Positions 32,127 through 40,971 of a stretch of 64,000 nt of DNA are shown piece by piece. Source of the DNA: Anaerolineales bacterium (GTDB lineage Bacteria > Chloroflexota > Anaerolineae > Anaerolineales > Villigracilaceae); contig JAUXUL010000043.1 of assembly GCA_030680795.1 (NCBI GenBank), positions 1 to 64,000 on the forward strand, read 5' to 3'. A program made the position numbers and the translations under genes. The first letter of the stretch is position 1, and every line of letters starts with the position of its first letter. The notes under the pieces were generated by a model. It was not told the DNA's origin, did no database searches, and worked only from the letters and a program-made list of their open reading frames with translations.

Positions 32127-32498
32127 CTAGATCAACTTGGCCAGATCTTCAGCGGCGCGGTGCATATCAAGGAAGATCAGGCCAAGCTTGACCTGTTCGC
32201 GCGCCAGCGCGGTAAGGACAGCTTCATTGCCGACTGACATTAAAATAACGTACCCGTTCAAGCCCTTGATGTAAACCTGTTCAAGAGAACCGCGCCCCAG
32301 TTCGCTTGCGATGCGTTCACCCAACGAAAGCATAGCCGCAGACATGGCCGAAACACGATCTTCTTCCATGCCCTGAGGAAGAGCAGATGCGATGCTGAGA
32401 CCATCAACGCTAACCACCGCTGATGCTTCGATATCGGGTGACGATGCCTGTAAATCGCGCAGGCGATCAACCATTTGTTGCGTACGGCTTTTAGCCAA
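32127..32498 (-). CDS. Roadblock/LC7 domain protein
   Basis: A 123-residue roadblock protein, similar to MglB-type GTPase regulators: RLRDLQASSPDIEASAVVSV followed by DGLSIASALP, then RVSAMSAAMLSLGERIASEL and GYVILMSVGNEAVLTALA. The start is TTG at 32498, with GGAGGG six bases ahead. Roadblock proteins dimerise and regulate small GTPases; no MglA-like GTPase is visible here. Transcription with the V4R gene is likely. The 311 bases upstream to the tRNA gene hold AT-rich sequence and the tRNA promoter only. Confidence 0.9.
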   Translation of the reverse strand: MAKSRTQQMVDRLRDLQASSPDIEASAVVSVDGLSIASALPQGMEEDRVSAMSAAMLSLGERIASELGRGSLEQVYIKGLNGYVILMSVGNEAVLTALAREQVKLGLIFLDMHRAAEDLAKLI

Positions 32499-32761
32499 AC
32501 CAACCCTCCCGGGAGAATATAAACGCCTTAATTACCTGGGTCGCATAATTATTAAAATCGTGTAACTATTTTAGAACATGGCTTTCATTGTGTCAAGTTC
32601 AACAGTTTGTATGGCAGCATATTAGTAAGCCCCCAACAAATTCAGATACATACAATTCATCTCTCTCCTTCATTAATGTACTCACGCCTAATAATTTGCA
32701 AAGGCATTTTTATGTATTCAATCGAGCAAAGTGCGCCATCTTATTTTTTTAAGAACTTGCA

Positions 32762-32790
32762 TTGACATCGCCATGCCGTCATGGTAAACT
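32762..32790 (+). promoter_or_regulatory. Promoter of tRNA-Asp
   Basis: TTGACA (32762-32767), 17 bases, TAAACT (32785-32790), 19 bases before the tRNA 5' end. Confidence 0.85.
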
Positions 32791-32809
32791 TTCGCCCGCT
32801 TAACGAATT

Positions 32810-32883
32810 GGTCCCGTGGTGTAGCGGCCTAACATGCGGCCCTGTCAAGGCCGAGATCGCGGGTTCGAATCCCGTCGGGACCG
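32810..32883 (+). tRNA. tRNA-Asp (anticodon GTC)
   Basis: A cloverleaf of 74 bases: acceptor GGTCCCG with CGGGACC, an anticodon loop reading CTGTCAA with anticodon GTC, and a T-arm GCGGG-TTCGAAT-CCCGT. The discriminator is G. CCA is not encoded. Confidence 0.97.
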
Positions 32884-32914
32884 CAGGTATAGACAACTTA
32901 AGTTTTTTTTATAA

Positions 32915-32966
32915 CCAACTCACTTGAATGCTAATTTCATTCAAGTGAGTTGGTGTTTAATTTTTT
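32915..32966 (+). terminator. Terminator of tRNA-Asp
   Basis: CCAACTCACTTGAATG pairs perfectly with CATTCAAGTGAGTTGG around a seven-base loop, followed by TGTTTAATTTTTT. A sister hairpin with matching base-pair changes is at 62075-62113. Confidence 0.85.
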
Positions 32967-33056
32967 AATATGATGAGGAATTAAATCTAAAATTTGTTTT
33001 AGCTTACAAATCCGAACCGATGATCAAAGTAGCCAACGTAGGAGAAAAATCTAAAA

Positions 33057-33509
33057 CTAGAGAGCGGTATAAACAAGCGCAGCCACCGCGCCGAAGATCA
33101 TATGTCCAACCAGCCCGCCCATGAAGGCCATCACGCCGCCGCCATTGCCAGTCATCCACAAACCAGGTGCTTGGACTGCGCCGCTTTTAATTCCAACGTG
33201 CATCATCGGGATCATGCCCATCGCCATGCCGACGATCAGCCAGTGGACAGCGCCAAAGACGAGGCCGCCCACCCAGGTTGCCGCGCCGATGCCCGATGAC
33301 CAGAGGAAAGCGTAGATCAAGGCGAAAATCATACCCATCATCAGGTGTATCATCCAACCCAATACAGGGTTGGACTTGGCGCTGAACATACTGCCCAGCA
33401 AACCCACGATGTCCATTTTGGGCATTCCCATTTTGGGCGCCATCATCAATATCATGGTGAAAACGACAGTTGCGACAATGCCAGCGATGACTGCATTAAG
33501 AATATTCAT
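33057..33509 (-). CDS. DUF6789-like small membrane protein
   Basis: A 150-residue integral membrane protein with about four hydrophobic segments: AGIVATVVFTMILMMAP, LGWMIHLMMGMIFALIYAFL, WVGGLVFGAVHWLIVGMAMG and MAFMGGLVGHMIFGAVAALV. It is rich in methionine and glycine, with conserved histidines in HLMMG, AVHW and GHMIFG. The family has no known function. It is 270 bases from the anti-sigma-like gene, a gap in which I see nothing. The position after sigma/anti-sigma genes suggests possible shared control. Confidence 0.75.
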   Translation of the reverse strand: MNILNAVIAGIVATVVFTMILMMAPKMGMPKMDIVGLLGSMFSAKSNPVLGWMIHLMMGMIFALIYAFLWSSGIGAATWVGGLVFGAVHWLIVGMAMGMIPMMHVGIKSGAVQAPGLWMTGNGGGVMAFMGGLVGHMIFGAVAALVYTAL

Positions 33510-33778
33510 TTTTATCTCCTTTTGAAATTGGTCTTATACCCACCTGATATTAAACCGTTGATTTCTCTTACCCATTTTCAAACCCAATGATTCGTTATGA
33601 CTTTTTCTTTTGGACTGACCACGATCACTCCGCCACTTAGCCTGTGTGCCTGCACAACGGCATTTTTCAACCTGGCACATTTACCAATTAATGCAAAGAG
33701 CGGTCATTTCAATCCAATGATCGAACGACGGCTTTTTATAAAAAGAGCGTTTCAGTAAATGCTTGTCAACCTTGTTCT

Positions 33779-34087
33779 TTAGGCGACATTCTGTATGATA
33801 CTTTCCAGCACCTTATATTCATCCCAGCAATCCGCACACATATCCAGGTGATGTTGCACAAGCGGCATCAATCCGGTGACATCTTCTCCTTGCGCCGCGA
33901 GTTCGGCAAACTGATCGAGCACGGCAAAGACCTCATCGCAGGTCAGTTCAACATCCTGCGTATTGGATAACATTGTGAGCATCTTTTGCATCATCTCGGA
34001 TTTGTCCGCTTGCATCCCATTCTGTGGGTATGCAGGTTTTTGTTTGTTTGAACCAAACAGCCGATGGAAAGCTTGTTTAAATTTCAT
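33779..34087 (-). CDS. Probable zinc-finger anti-sigma factor
   Basis: A 102-residue soluble protein. The C-terminal half, TCDEVFAVLDQFAEL, followed by VQHHLDMCADCWDEYKVLES, is the zf-HC2 type H-x3-C-x2-C zinc anti-sigma pattern. There is no transmembrane segment. It starts 44 bases after the sigma-factor gene, in the same orientation, the usual arrangement of an ECF sigma factor and its partner. The cysteine/histidine zinc site suggests a redox-sensitive switch, but this is inferred. Confidence 0.75.
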   Translation of the reverse strand: MKFKQAFHRLFGSNKQKPAYPQNGMQADKSEMMQKMLTMLSNTQDVELTCDEVFAVLDQFAELAAQGEDVTGLMPLVQHHLDMCADCWDEYKVLESIIQNVA

Positions 34088-34131
34088 AATAAATTCCTTC
34101 TACGGATGGATAGTAATGCCTGCCCAATATC

Positions 34132-34776
34132 TTACTTCCCAACCTGCTCAAAAACGGATAACACCTGTTGCGGCGTCAGCCCTTCTTTTTCCATTCGTTT
34201 TTTGAGGCGCAGGCGGGCATCGTGCATAAGTTTATATAAGGCATTCCGATTCATTCCCATCCTCTGTGCGGCTTCTTCAAGTGGAAATCCCTGCATGGCA
34301 ACTGCCATCAACGCTTTGCGCTGTTTCTCAGTCAACTCTTCCATGATGATACGGTTGATCCGTTTCATCATATCTTTTCGATCCACCTGATCTTCAGGAC
34401 TCGCCTGACGGTCTGGCAATTCCCGATATGAAGCATCGCCTTCCTCGTCCATACCCATTTCAGGCAGGGGCACTTCCCGCCAGCGGACGCGGCGCAACTC
34501 GGTCAGTGCGGCGCGCACAGCAATTTTATGCGCCCAGGTGGTAAATTGACTGCGCCCCTCGAAGGTGTCCAGATACTCCAGCACGCGCATCAGCGTTTCC
34601 TGCACGATCTCTTCAACAAGCGCTTCAGACTGCGGGCTGTTGGGTGCGATTCTTCCGGCAATGGCATACGGCAAGCCGCGCAAAATTATGGCACGTAAAT
34701 CTTCCAATGCCTGAGCCTGCTGGTCTCCCCCAGCGCGTAAATCGGCAATCCATTCTTCGTTGGTTCGTTTGTCCAT
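34132..34776 (-). CDS. ECF-type RNA polymerase sigma factor
   Basis: About 214 residues from the ATG at 34776 (MDKRTNEEW). Region 2 is VEEIVQETLMRVLEYLDTFE and RSQFTTWAHKIAVRAALTEL. Region 4 is LTEKQRKALMAVAMQGFPLE then EAAQRMGMNRNALYKLMHDA, a normal DNA-binding helix-turn-helix. ECF factors direct RNA polymerase to specific stress promoters and are held by an anti-sigma factor, here probably the next gene. An upstream in-frame start at 34815 lacks support. Confidence 0.93.
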   Translation of the reverse strand: MDKRTNEEWIADLRAGGDQQAQALEDLRAIILRGLPYAIAGRIAPNSPQSEALVEEIVQETLMRVLEYLDTFEGRSQFTTWAHKIAVRAALTELRRVRWREVPLPEMGMDEEGDASYRELPDRQASPEDQVDRKDMMKRINRIIMEELTEKQRKALMAVAMQGFPLEEAAQRMGMNRNALYKLMHDARLRLKKRMEKEGLTPQQVLSVFEQVGK

Positions 34777-34927
34777 ATTTGGATTATAAACCAACAGGTA
34801 ATAGTTCTGATACAAATTACATCCCTAATTTATGTAGAGCAACATTCATGTCGCCACTGAGCTGCTTGCCTGCGGAGGCAGGCGACTTGAAAGTCGCACT
34901 ACGAAACAATACGAAGTGGAGAAGTCC

Positions 34928-35635
34928 ATGCCCATCCCATCCCTGACTACCGCCCAGATGATCGAAATAGACCGCGCCATGATCGAGGATTACCATATTG
35001 AATTAATTCAGATGATGGAGAACGCCGGGCGCAATTTTGCGGAACTGGCACGCCGTCAGATGGGGGGAGCGGTGAAAGGTCACAGCGTAGTGGTCCTTTG
35101 CGGAAACGGAAACAACGGCGGGGGCGGAATGACCGCCGCACGTCGTCTGCATAACTGGGGAGCCAATGTCTTCGTCGCCCTGACCAAATCAGCGGATGGA
35201 ATGCGCGGCGTCCCCGCGCATCAACTGGATATTCTAAAGCGGATGAATATTCCAATCATCGAACCCGCCTCGCTTCCTGCGACCGTTGACCTGATCCTCG
35301 ACGCGATCATTGGTTACAGCCTGAGCGGATCCCCGCGCGGCACGGCGGCGGATTTGATCCGCTGGGCGAATATGCAAAACGCTCCAATTCTTGCTTTGGA
35401 TACGCCTTCTGGTTTGGATACGAACGACGGGCAGGCATACGAACCCACCATTCGCGCAACTGCTACATTGACTTTGGCTTTACCAAAACAAGGCTTGTTA
35501 AATCCGCAAGCGCAGCCTTACGTTGGCGAACTGTATCTTGCAGACATCAGTGTCCCTCCAGAACTATATGCAAAAATGGGTATTTCTGTATCGCCCCTGT
35601 TTGCCGAAAGCGATTTGATTCGAGTGGAAGTATGA
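34928..35635 (+). CDS. NAD(P)H-hydrate epimerase (YjeF N-terminal domain)
   Basis: About 235 residues from the ATG at 34928 with GGAG ahead. The domain shows SLTTAQMIEIDRAMIEDYHI, MMENAGRNFAEL, then VVVLCGNGNNGGGGMTAARR and LDTPSGLDTNDGQ. It interconverts R- and S-NAD(P)HX, damaged nicotinamide cofactors. The ADP-dependent dehydratase domain that is often fused to it is absent, so repair would need a separate dehydratase. The upstream region has a GCGACTT/AAGTCGC hairpin of dispersed-repeat type. Confidence 0.92.
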   Translation: MPIPSLTTAQMIEIDRAMIEDYHIELIQMMENAGRNFAELARRQMGGAVKGHSVVVLCGNGNNGGGGMTAARRLHNWGANVFVALTKSADGMRGVPAHQLDILKRMNIPIIEPASLPATVDLILDAIIGYSLSGSPRGTAADLIRWANMQNAPILALDTPSGLDTNDGQAYEPTIRATATLTLALPKQGLLNPQAQPYVGELYLADISVPPELYAKMGISVSPLFAESDLIRVEV

Positions 35636-35645
35636 AAGAAAGAAC

Positions 35646-35698
35646 GTCCCGAAGGTTTTGAAAGACGGCTAATTTGGCTCAATTCAACCTGCGGGACA
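35646..35698. repeat. Inverted repeat between nnr-like gene and TVP38 gene
   Basis: GTCCCGAAGGTTTTGAA and TTCAACCTGCGGGAC form imperfect long arms around a central region. It can act as a terminator-like hairpin but has no T run. Confidence 0.5.
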
Positions 35699-35757
35699 GT
35701 TGTTCCAACTGAAATGAAACACGCCCATATCATTCGCATTGAATTGCAGGAATCATA

Positions 35758-36477
35758 ATGACCGATAAAATGGAAACTATTCCTCCCGCGCGAGACAGGA
35801 GCAAAATCATCGCGCTGATTGCCTGGGCGTTGTTGCTAATTGGTTACTGGTGGTATACCAGCGCGAATGGCTTAACGCCCATGCAGACTATGCAGGACTT
35901 GATTAACTTTGTCTCCGAAAGCCCTTATGGTTTCCCGATTTATGTGCTTGTTTACATGATCCGCCCGGTCTTCCTGTTTCCCGCTACGTTGGTGACGATG
36001 ACTGCGACCTATCTATACGGTCCTGTGCAAGGCATTGCCTACGCCCTGATTGCCAGCAATTTATCCACGATGGTGGCTTATTTAATTGGGCGATTCTTCG
36101 GCAGTGGATTTTTGAAAAACATCGAAAGGAATGCGGTGATTGGAAAATATGCCGACCGCCTGCGTCAGGATGGTTTTCAGACGACGCTTATCCTGCGCTT
36201 TCTTTTCCTGCCGTATGACCTGGTCAGTTATTTTTCCGGCTTTCTACACATTGATATGCGTGCGTTCATGCTGGCCACGGTTTTGGGCAGTATCCCCGGC
36301 ACCATCTCCTTTGGGATGTTGGGAGCGTCCATTCAAGGTAATTTCGCCGCCCAAAGCGTCACCGTTGATCCGCTTTCACTGGTAATTTCTGCAAGCATGT
36401 TCGCGGTCAGCATTGCCTTGTACCGAGTTGTGCGCTACCGCGAGAAAAAAATCAGCCAGAGGGAAAAGCCTTCCTAA
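35758..36477 (+). CDS. TVP38/TMEM64 family membrane protein
   Basis: A 239-residue membrane protein of the DedA/TVP38 group, which move lipids or protect membrane potential; the function is not established here. Features are the first hydrophobic helix IIALIAWALLLIGYWWYTS, the re-entrant motif FPATLVTMTATYLYGPVQGI and the conserved FLFLPYDLVSYFSGFL with GSIPGTISF. It is paralogous to the N-terminal domain of the fusion protein at 55992-58178. Its 3' end overlaps the convergent selenoprotein gene by 26 bases. Confidence 0.9.
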   Translation: MTDKMETIPPARDRSKIIALIAWALLLIGYWWYTSANGLTPMQTMQDLINFVSESPYGFPIYVLVYMIRPVFLFPATLVTMTATYLYGPVQGIAYALIASNLSTMVAYLIGRFFGSGFLKNIERNAVIGKYADRLRQDGFQTTLILRFLFLPYDLVSYFSGFLHIDMRAFMLATVLGSIPGTISFGMLGASIQGNFAAQSVTVDPLSLVISASMFAVSIALYRVVRYREKKISQREKPS

Positions 36478-37153
36478 ATTCATCCACTGCTTTGGGTCCA
36501 TTGCGCTCAAGACTCTTGTAGAACTGTTCACGTTCCTGGTTGCGATAATCCAACCGCTCAACATGGAATGGCGCAAGTCGCTCTCCTGCCCTGCGTCGTT
36601 TTGAAATTTGGGTAAAGTATTGAATCGCGTTTTCTACGCTGTGCGCGTCCGTCCAATCGGATTTATATACGATCACACCTGATCGCGCAAAGATCCAAGA
36701 CATATTTGGCATTGAACCATAGGCCCGATGACAGGCGCCATCCAGCGCGTCCACCAGGATCGGGCGCGTTATGCCGAGAACATCCCGCAGGTCATGCGCA
36801 TGGCGAAATTTCTGCTCCATCGAAGTCAGGTGCGGATAATTTTCGCCGGGGTGTGCTTCGTGCGTATAAAGAAAGATCGAACCAATATTTTGCGCCGCAT
36901 ATTCATCAGCAATCGTATTCATGGATGGCGACGCCATCCCGCAGTAGGGTCAGGTGAAACTGCCAAACTCCACGATAGTGTAGTCATGTTGTGACCAGAC
37001 TTCACTCAGGTGCGTGGGCGTTTGATCCAAATTCCATAAAGGGAAATCAAGCCATGGACTGCCTGTCTTCGGGCTGGCTTCAAAGTTCAGCCACTGTTCA
37101 AATTTCTCAGGCACAAAACTATCGTAGTTGTAGCGAGCCAGAAGATCGTTCAT
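36452..37153 (-). CDS. Redoxin/deiodinase-like protein with in-frame UGA (candidate selenoprotein)
   Basis: Read with TGA 36952-36950 as selenocysteine, this gives 233 residues: DYTIVEFGSFT-U68-PYC71 then GMASPSMNTIADEYAAQNIG. The FGSxTUxxC start of a thioredoxin fold is the active site of redoxin and deiodinase-like proteins, and IFLYTHEAHPGENY is the matching second strand. Without readthrough the reading frame breaks into two pieces, with the redox motif lost. After UGA, GGATGGC pairs with GCCATCC around a GTC loop at bases 18-20. The protein has no signal peptide. The substrate is unknown. Confidence 0.82.
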
Positions 37154-37344
37154 TGAGTGTGTCCAATCATATATATCAAAAAATCAATTGCAGTCACAGA
37201 ATTATAAAGGCGTTCGGGGAAATTAGGCGCTCACATCATTGCTGACTATCGCGTAAGAATATTGCCCCGATGAATATCCCTGATGTGTAAGCGCCAATAG
37301 TTGATAGGAGCAAAGATGGAAACAAAAAAGTTACGCTCGTCATT

Positions 37345-37950
37345 GTGGACATCAGCGGCTACACCCAATTTATCCGCTCTGAAAAAATGAGCGCCGTCTA
37401 TGCCGAGGAGATCATTTTTAATTTACTGGAGGCTGTGATTGACAAAGCCGCCTATCCACTGATGTTAAATAAACTGGATGGCGACGCCGCGTTGCTCTAT
37501 GCCGAATTAGAAGATGATGAAGCCGCCGTTGCCCGCGACGTAGCCCGCCAAGCCCAAGCCTTCTACGATGTCTTTTACGAACGCGCCCGCCTGCTTTCAA
37601 GCGAAAGAACCGATTGCGATTGCAATGCCTGCCAGCGCATACTCGACCTGAGATTAAAAGCATTCCTGCATTGCGGCGAGGTCGTGTTCAAAAAGATACG
37701 CCAGTTTGAAGAGATGGCAGGTGAAGATGTCATCATCGTGCATCGTTTGATCAAGAACTCGATACCGTCCAATGAATACATCCTGATGACCGAGTCTTTT
37801 TACCAACTGGCAGGCAATTTGCTTGATATGAATATGGAGACATGCCATGAAGCCTACGAGGATATAGGCGCTATCACCGTCAATGTTTTTCATCCAAAAA
37901 AGAGAAACGAAATCAAACCCGATCAACCAATTTACGCCCAATTTTTTTAA
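37345..37950 (+). CDS. DUF2652-type adenylyl cyclase-like protein, frame-broken near the start
   Basis: About 201 residues are open from the GTG at 37345: VDISGYTQFIRSEKMS, then LNKLDGDAALLYAE, LKAFLHCGEV and DVIIVHRLIKNSIPSNEYIL. These match the guanylyl/adenylyl cyclase fold of DUF2652 proteins. The natural start is probably the ATG at 37316, but there a run of six A bases puts METKK out of frame with VTLVIVDISGY; a seventh A would join them. Real mutation and sequencing error cannot be told apart here. The next gene (glutaredoxin-like) follows closely. Confidence 0.75.
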   Translation: MDISGYTQFIRSEKMSAVYAEEIIFNLLEAVIDKAAYPLMLNKLDGDAALLYAELEDDEAAVARDVARQAQAFYDVFYERARLLSSERTDCDCNACQRILDLRLKAFLHCGEVVFKKIRQFEEMAGEDVIIVHRLIKNSIPSNEYILMTESFYQLAGNLLDMNMETCHEAYEDIGAITVNVFHPKKRNEIKPDQPIYAQFF

Positions 37951-37966
37951 GGAGCATCGAATCATT

Positions 37967-38221
37967 ATGAATCACATGAACTCAATCCCCGAAATCACAG
38001 TATATGGCGCCGATTGGTGTCCAGATTGTCGTCGCGCCAAATGCCTGCTGGATGAACGTCAAGTCCCCTACCGCTGGGTGGATATTGAGACAGACCGCGC
38101 AGGCGAGAAAGTCGTCCTGGAAGCCAATCGCGGCAACCGCAGTATTCCCACGATTGTCTTTGGCGACGGCTCGATTCTGGTCGAACCATCCAACCCTGAA
38201 CTACTCGCAAAGCTGGGCTAA
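37967..38221 (+). CDS. Glutaredoxin-like protein
   Basis: An 84-residue single-domain glutaredoxin/NrdH-like protein. The active site is CPDC in YGADWCPDCRRAKCLL, with RSIPTIVFGDGSILVEPSN carrying the cis-proline. It is closely similar to the N-terminal domain of the thioredoxin reductase fusion at 59185-60432 (YGAYWCPDCRRSKQFL, RIIPTIEFADGSILVEPSNA). It could be reduced by that enzyme. AAGGAG lies about twelve bases before the ATG. Confidence 0.9.
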   Translation: MNHMNSIPEITVYGADWCPDCRRAKCLLDERQVPYRWVDIETDRAGEKVVLEANRGNRSIPTIVFGDGSILVEPSNPELLAKLG

Positions 38222-38247
38222 GCCTCATACCCCGAAAGGAAAAACTC

Positions 38248-40239
38248 ATGCCGCGTGACATCCCTGTTGGAAATGGTTCTTTGCTGGTGAACTTTGATTC
38301 GAATTATCAACTCCGCGATCTATACTGGCCTCATGTTGGGCTGGAAAATCATACTGCGGGTCATCCCTTTCGCTTCGGCGTATGGGTGGATGGACAATTC
38401 AGTTGGGTCTCGCAAGATAACTGGCAACGCCGTCTCGAATACGAACCCGCCACACTGGTAACGAATGTCAGTCTTGTCAACAACAAACTTGGCTTGCGCC
38501 TGCTTGTCAAGGATGTGGTGGACTTCCACGAAAATCTTTATTTACGTCAGATCACTGTTCACAATGACCACGATCAGGAGCGCGAAATCCGCCTGTTTTT
38601 CAGCCACGATTTTCACATCGGCGGATACGAAGTCGGCGACTCGGCATATTATGAACCTGAACGAAAGGCTCTCTTCCATTACAAAGGCAAGCGCTGGTTT
38701 TTAATCAACGCCGCAAAGGAACTCCATGGAAAAAACGATCTGGGTCTCGATCAATGGGCGGTTGGCACAAAAGAAATAAATGGGCAGGAAGGCACCTGGC
38801 GCGATGCGGAAGATGGCTGGCTTTCAGGCAATGCGGTCGCGCAAGGCAGCGTGGATTCGACAGGCGCATTGCATCTGCTTGTTCCAGGTCATGGTGAAGC
38901 GAAGGGTTGGTACTGGATTGCAGTCGGCGAAGATTTTGACGCGGTCATTCGCATCAACCGCAATATTCGTGAACGTGGACCTGACACATATTTGGAACGC
39001 ACCCGTCAATATTGGAAGTTATGGGCTGATAAAGAACCTGACGACGCACTGGGACTTTCGCCCGAATTGACCGACCTATATCGCCGAAGTCTTTTGATTG
39101 TCCGCTCGCAGATTGATAATGACGGCGCGATCATCGCCGCCAACGATTACGACATCACAACCTTCGCGCGCGATACTTATTCCTATATGTGGCCACGCGA
39201 CGGCGCGCTGGTATCCGCCGCGTTGATTGACGCTGGCTATTCTGAAGTCACACGCCGCTTCTTTGAATTTTGTCACAACGTCATAACTTCCGAAGGCTAT
39301 CTCCTGCACAAGTACACCCCTGATGGCGCGCTGGCGTCGTCGTGGCACGCATGGTTTCAGGATGGCAAAAAACAACTCCCCGTCCAGGAGGATGAATCGG
39401 CGCTTGTCATCTGGGCGCTCTGGAAACATTTCGAGCGTTTCCGCGATGTCGAGTTTGTCAAGCCGCTTTATCGCGGACTCATCACTCGCATTGCCAACTG
39501 GCTGACAAGTTATCGTGACGTCGAAGATGGTTTGCCCTTACCTTCATGGGATTTATGGGAAGAGCGGCGCGGCGTTCTTAGTTGGACAGTTGCCGCGACG
39601 TGGGCGGGTTTGCAGGCGGCTGGAAATTTTGCCGATGCCTTTGGCGAAACGCATCTCCCCGAGCGCTATCGCAAAGCCGCAGCGGAGATCAAGGCCGGGG
39701 TCGAGAAGCATCTCTGGCGTCCAGAAATGAATCGTTTTGTCCGCATGATTAATCGCAATAAGTCAGGCATCTGGGATGTGGACACGGCTCTGGACTCCTC
39801 CCTGTTTGGTCTGTGGTACTTTGGCATGTTCCCCGCTGACGATTCGCGCATCGTCTCCACGATGAAAGCCATTCAAGACCATTTATGGATCAAGACCGAT
39901 GTTGGCGGCGTGGCTCGTTACGAAAACGATTATTACCATCAAGTCACGGATGACAAAGCCAAGGTGCCTGGCAATCCCTGGTTCATCTGCACCCTCTGGC
40001 TGGCGGAGTGGCAGATCGCCGTCGCAAACTCGAAAGATGATTTGAAACCCGCGCTCGACATCCTGAACTGGACAGCGCGCCACACGCTGACTAGCGGCAT
40101 CATGGCGGAACAAGTCCACCCATACAGCGGCGCACCGCTCTCGGTCAGCCCGCTGACGTGGAGTCACGCCACTTTGGTTTTGACCATCCGCGAATTGCTC
40201 GCCAAACAGAATTCCATTAATTTAAAGAAGAAGGAATAA
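38248..40239 (+). CDS. Glycoside hydrolase family 15 protein (glucoamylase-like)
   Basis: A 663-residue two-domain enzyme. The N-terminal super-beta-sandwich has PRDIPVGNGSLLVNFDSNYQ, LRDLYWPHVG; the C-terminal (alpha/alpha)6 barrel has YMWPRDGALVSAALIDAGY, DGLPLPSWDLWEERRGVLSW and DVDTALDSSL. Glutamates in LWEERRG and the late TWSHA block match the catalytic region of GH15, which release glucose or trehalose-derived glucose from the non-reducing end. There is no signal peptide, so it acts in the cytoplasm, perhaps on glycogen or trehalose. The next gene starts after four bases. Confidence 0.93.
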   Translation: MPRDIPVGNGSLLVNFDSNYQLRDLYWPHVGLENHTAGHPFRFGVWVDGQFSWVSQDNWQRRLEYEPATLVTNVSLVNNKLGLRLLVKDVVDFHENLYLRQITVHNDHDQEREIRLFFSHDFHIGGYEVGDSAYYEPERKALFHYKGKRWFLINAAKELHGKNDLGLDQWAVGTKEINGQEGTWRDAEDGWLSGNAVAQGSVDSTGALHLLVPGHGEAKGWYWIAVGEDFDAVIRINRNIRERGPDTYLERTRQYWKLWADKEPDDALGLSPELTDLYRRSLLIVRSQIDNDGAIIAANDYDITTFARDTYSYMWPRDGALVSAALIDAGYSEVTRRFFEFCHNVITSEGYLLHKYTPDGALASSWHAWFQDGKKQLPVQEDESALVIWALWKHFERFRDVEFVKPLYRGLITRIANWLTSYRDVEDGLPLPSWDLWEERRGVLSWTVAATWAGLQAAGNFADAFGETHLPERYRKAAAEIKAGVEKHLWRPEMNRFVRMINRNKSGIWDVDTALDSSLFGLWYFGMFPADDSRIVSTMKAIQDHLWIKTDVGGVARYENDYYHQVTDDKAKVPGNPWFICTLWLAEWQIAVANSKDDLKPALDILNWTARHTLTSGIMAEQVHPYSGAPLSVSPLTWSHATLVLTIRELLAKQNSINLKKKE

Positions 40240-40243
40240 ACTT

Positions 40244-40969
40244 ATGGATCTTGTAAACATCACCATCGGACTTGCATTTATAGCAGGGTTGGCATCCTTC
40301 CTCTCGCCTTGCGTATTCGCGCTCGTGCCCGCCTACATTGGATATTTAGGCGGGCGCGCTGTGGGCGGAGAAACAAACGAAAATAATCGCTGGATCACAT
40401 TCACGCATGGACTGGCTTTCGTGATCGGCTTTAGCGTTGTGTTCATTACGCTGGGGGTTGCCGCCTCGATGATAGGACGGTTGGTCTATGATGCCCGCTT
40501 CGTGCTGACGAAAATTGGCGGTATTGTCGTCATTATCTTTGGCTTGCACATGATCGGCGTATTCCGCATCCCATTTTTTGAATACGATACGCGCATCCAA
40601 CAACTGCCCGACCGAAAATGGGGCTACCTTTCATCCGCGTTTATGGGTGTTATTTTTTCGGCAGGCTGGTCGCCTTGTGTGGGACCTGTGCTTGGCGCCA
40701 TTCTTACGCTGTCCTTGAACGGCGGCTCAATCTCACAAGGCGTCTCATTGCTTTCTGCATATTCAGCAGGCTTGGCAATTCCATTTCTGATTGCCGCGCT
40801 GGGTGTCGGCTGGGTGTCCAACATTCTGAGGAAATATGGCAAAGTAACTCACTACGTTGAAATTGGGATGGGAGCGCTGCTTGTGATTGTTGGCGTATTG
40901 TTGTTAACGGGCGTTTTTGGACAACTCGCACAAGCAGGTCAATTCTTCTGGGTGGATTTCGGTTTATAA
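40244..40969 (+). CDS. ccdA: CcdA-type thiol-disulfide transmembrane protein
   Basis: A 241-residue polytopic protein with about six membrane helices. The two redox cysteines of CcdA/DsbD lie in LASFLSPCVFALVPAYIGYL and GWSPCVGPVLGAIL. It passes electrons from cytoplasmic thioredoxin to the outside for cytochrome c or cell-wall thiol maintenance. The gene follows GH15 after four bases, and the neighbourhood contains thioredoxin, DsbA and glutaredoxin genes. It is followed by a nested inverted repeat. Confidence 0.92.
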   Translation: MDLVNITIGLAFIAGLASFLSPCVFALVPAYIGYLGGRAVGGETNENNRWITFTHGLAFVIGFSVVFITLGVAASMIGRLVYDARFVLTKIGGIVVIIFGLHMIGVFRIPFFEYDTRIQQLPDRKWGYLSSAFMGVIFSAGWSPCVGPVLGAILTLSLNGGSISQGVSLLSAYSAGLAIPFLIAALGVGWVSNILRKYGKVTHYVEIGMGALLVIVGVLLLTGVFGQLAQAGQFFWVDFGL

Positions 40970-40971
40970 AT

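Noticed and set aside
36930-36950. The hairpin after UGA in the redoxin gene as only a dispersed repeat
   Set aside because: It does resemble GGGATGGC repeats, but its place relative to UGA and the agreement with two other genes favour a SECIS role.
36950-37153. A separate 67-residue gene ending at TGA 36950
   Set aside because: It ends in the active site of a redoxin fold and continues in the same frame; reading through as a selenoprotein is better.
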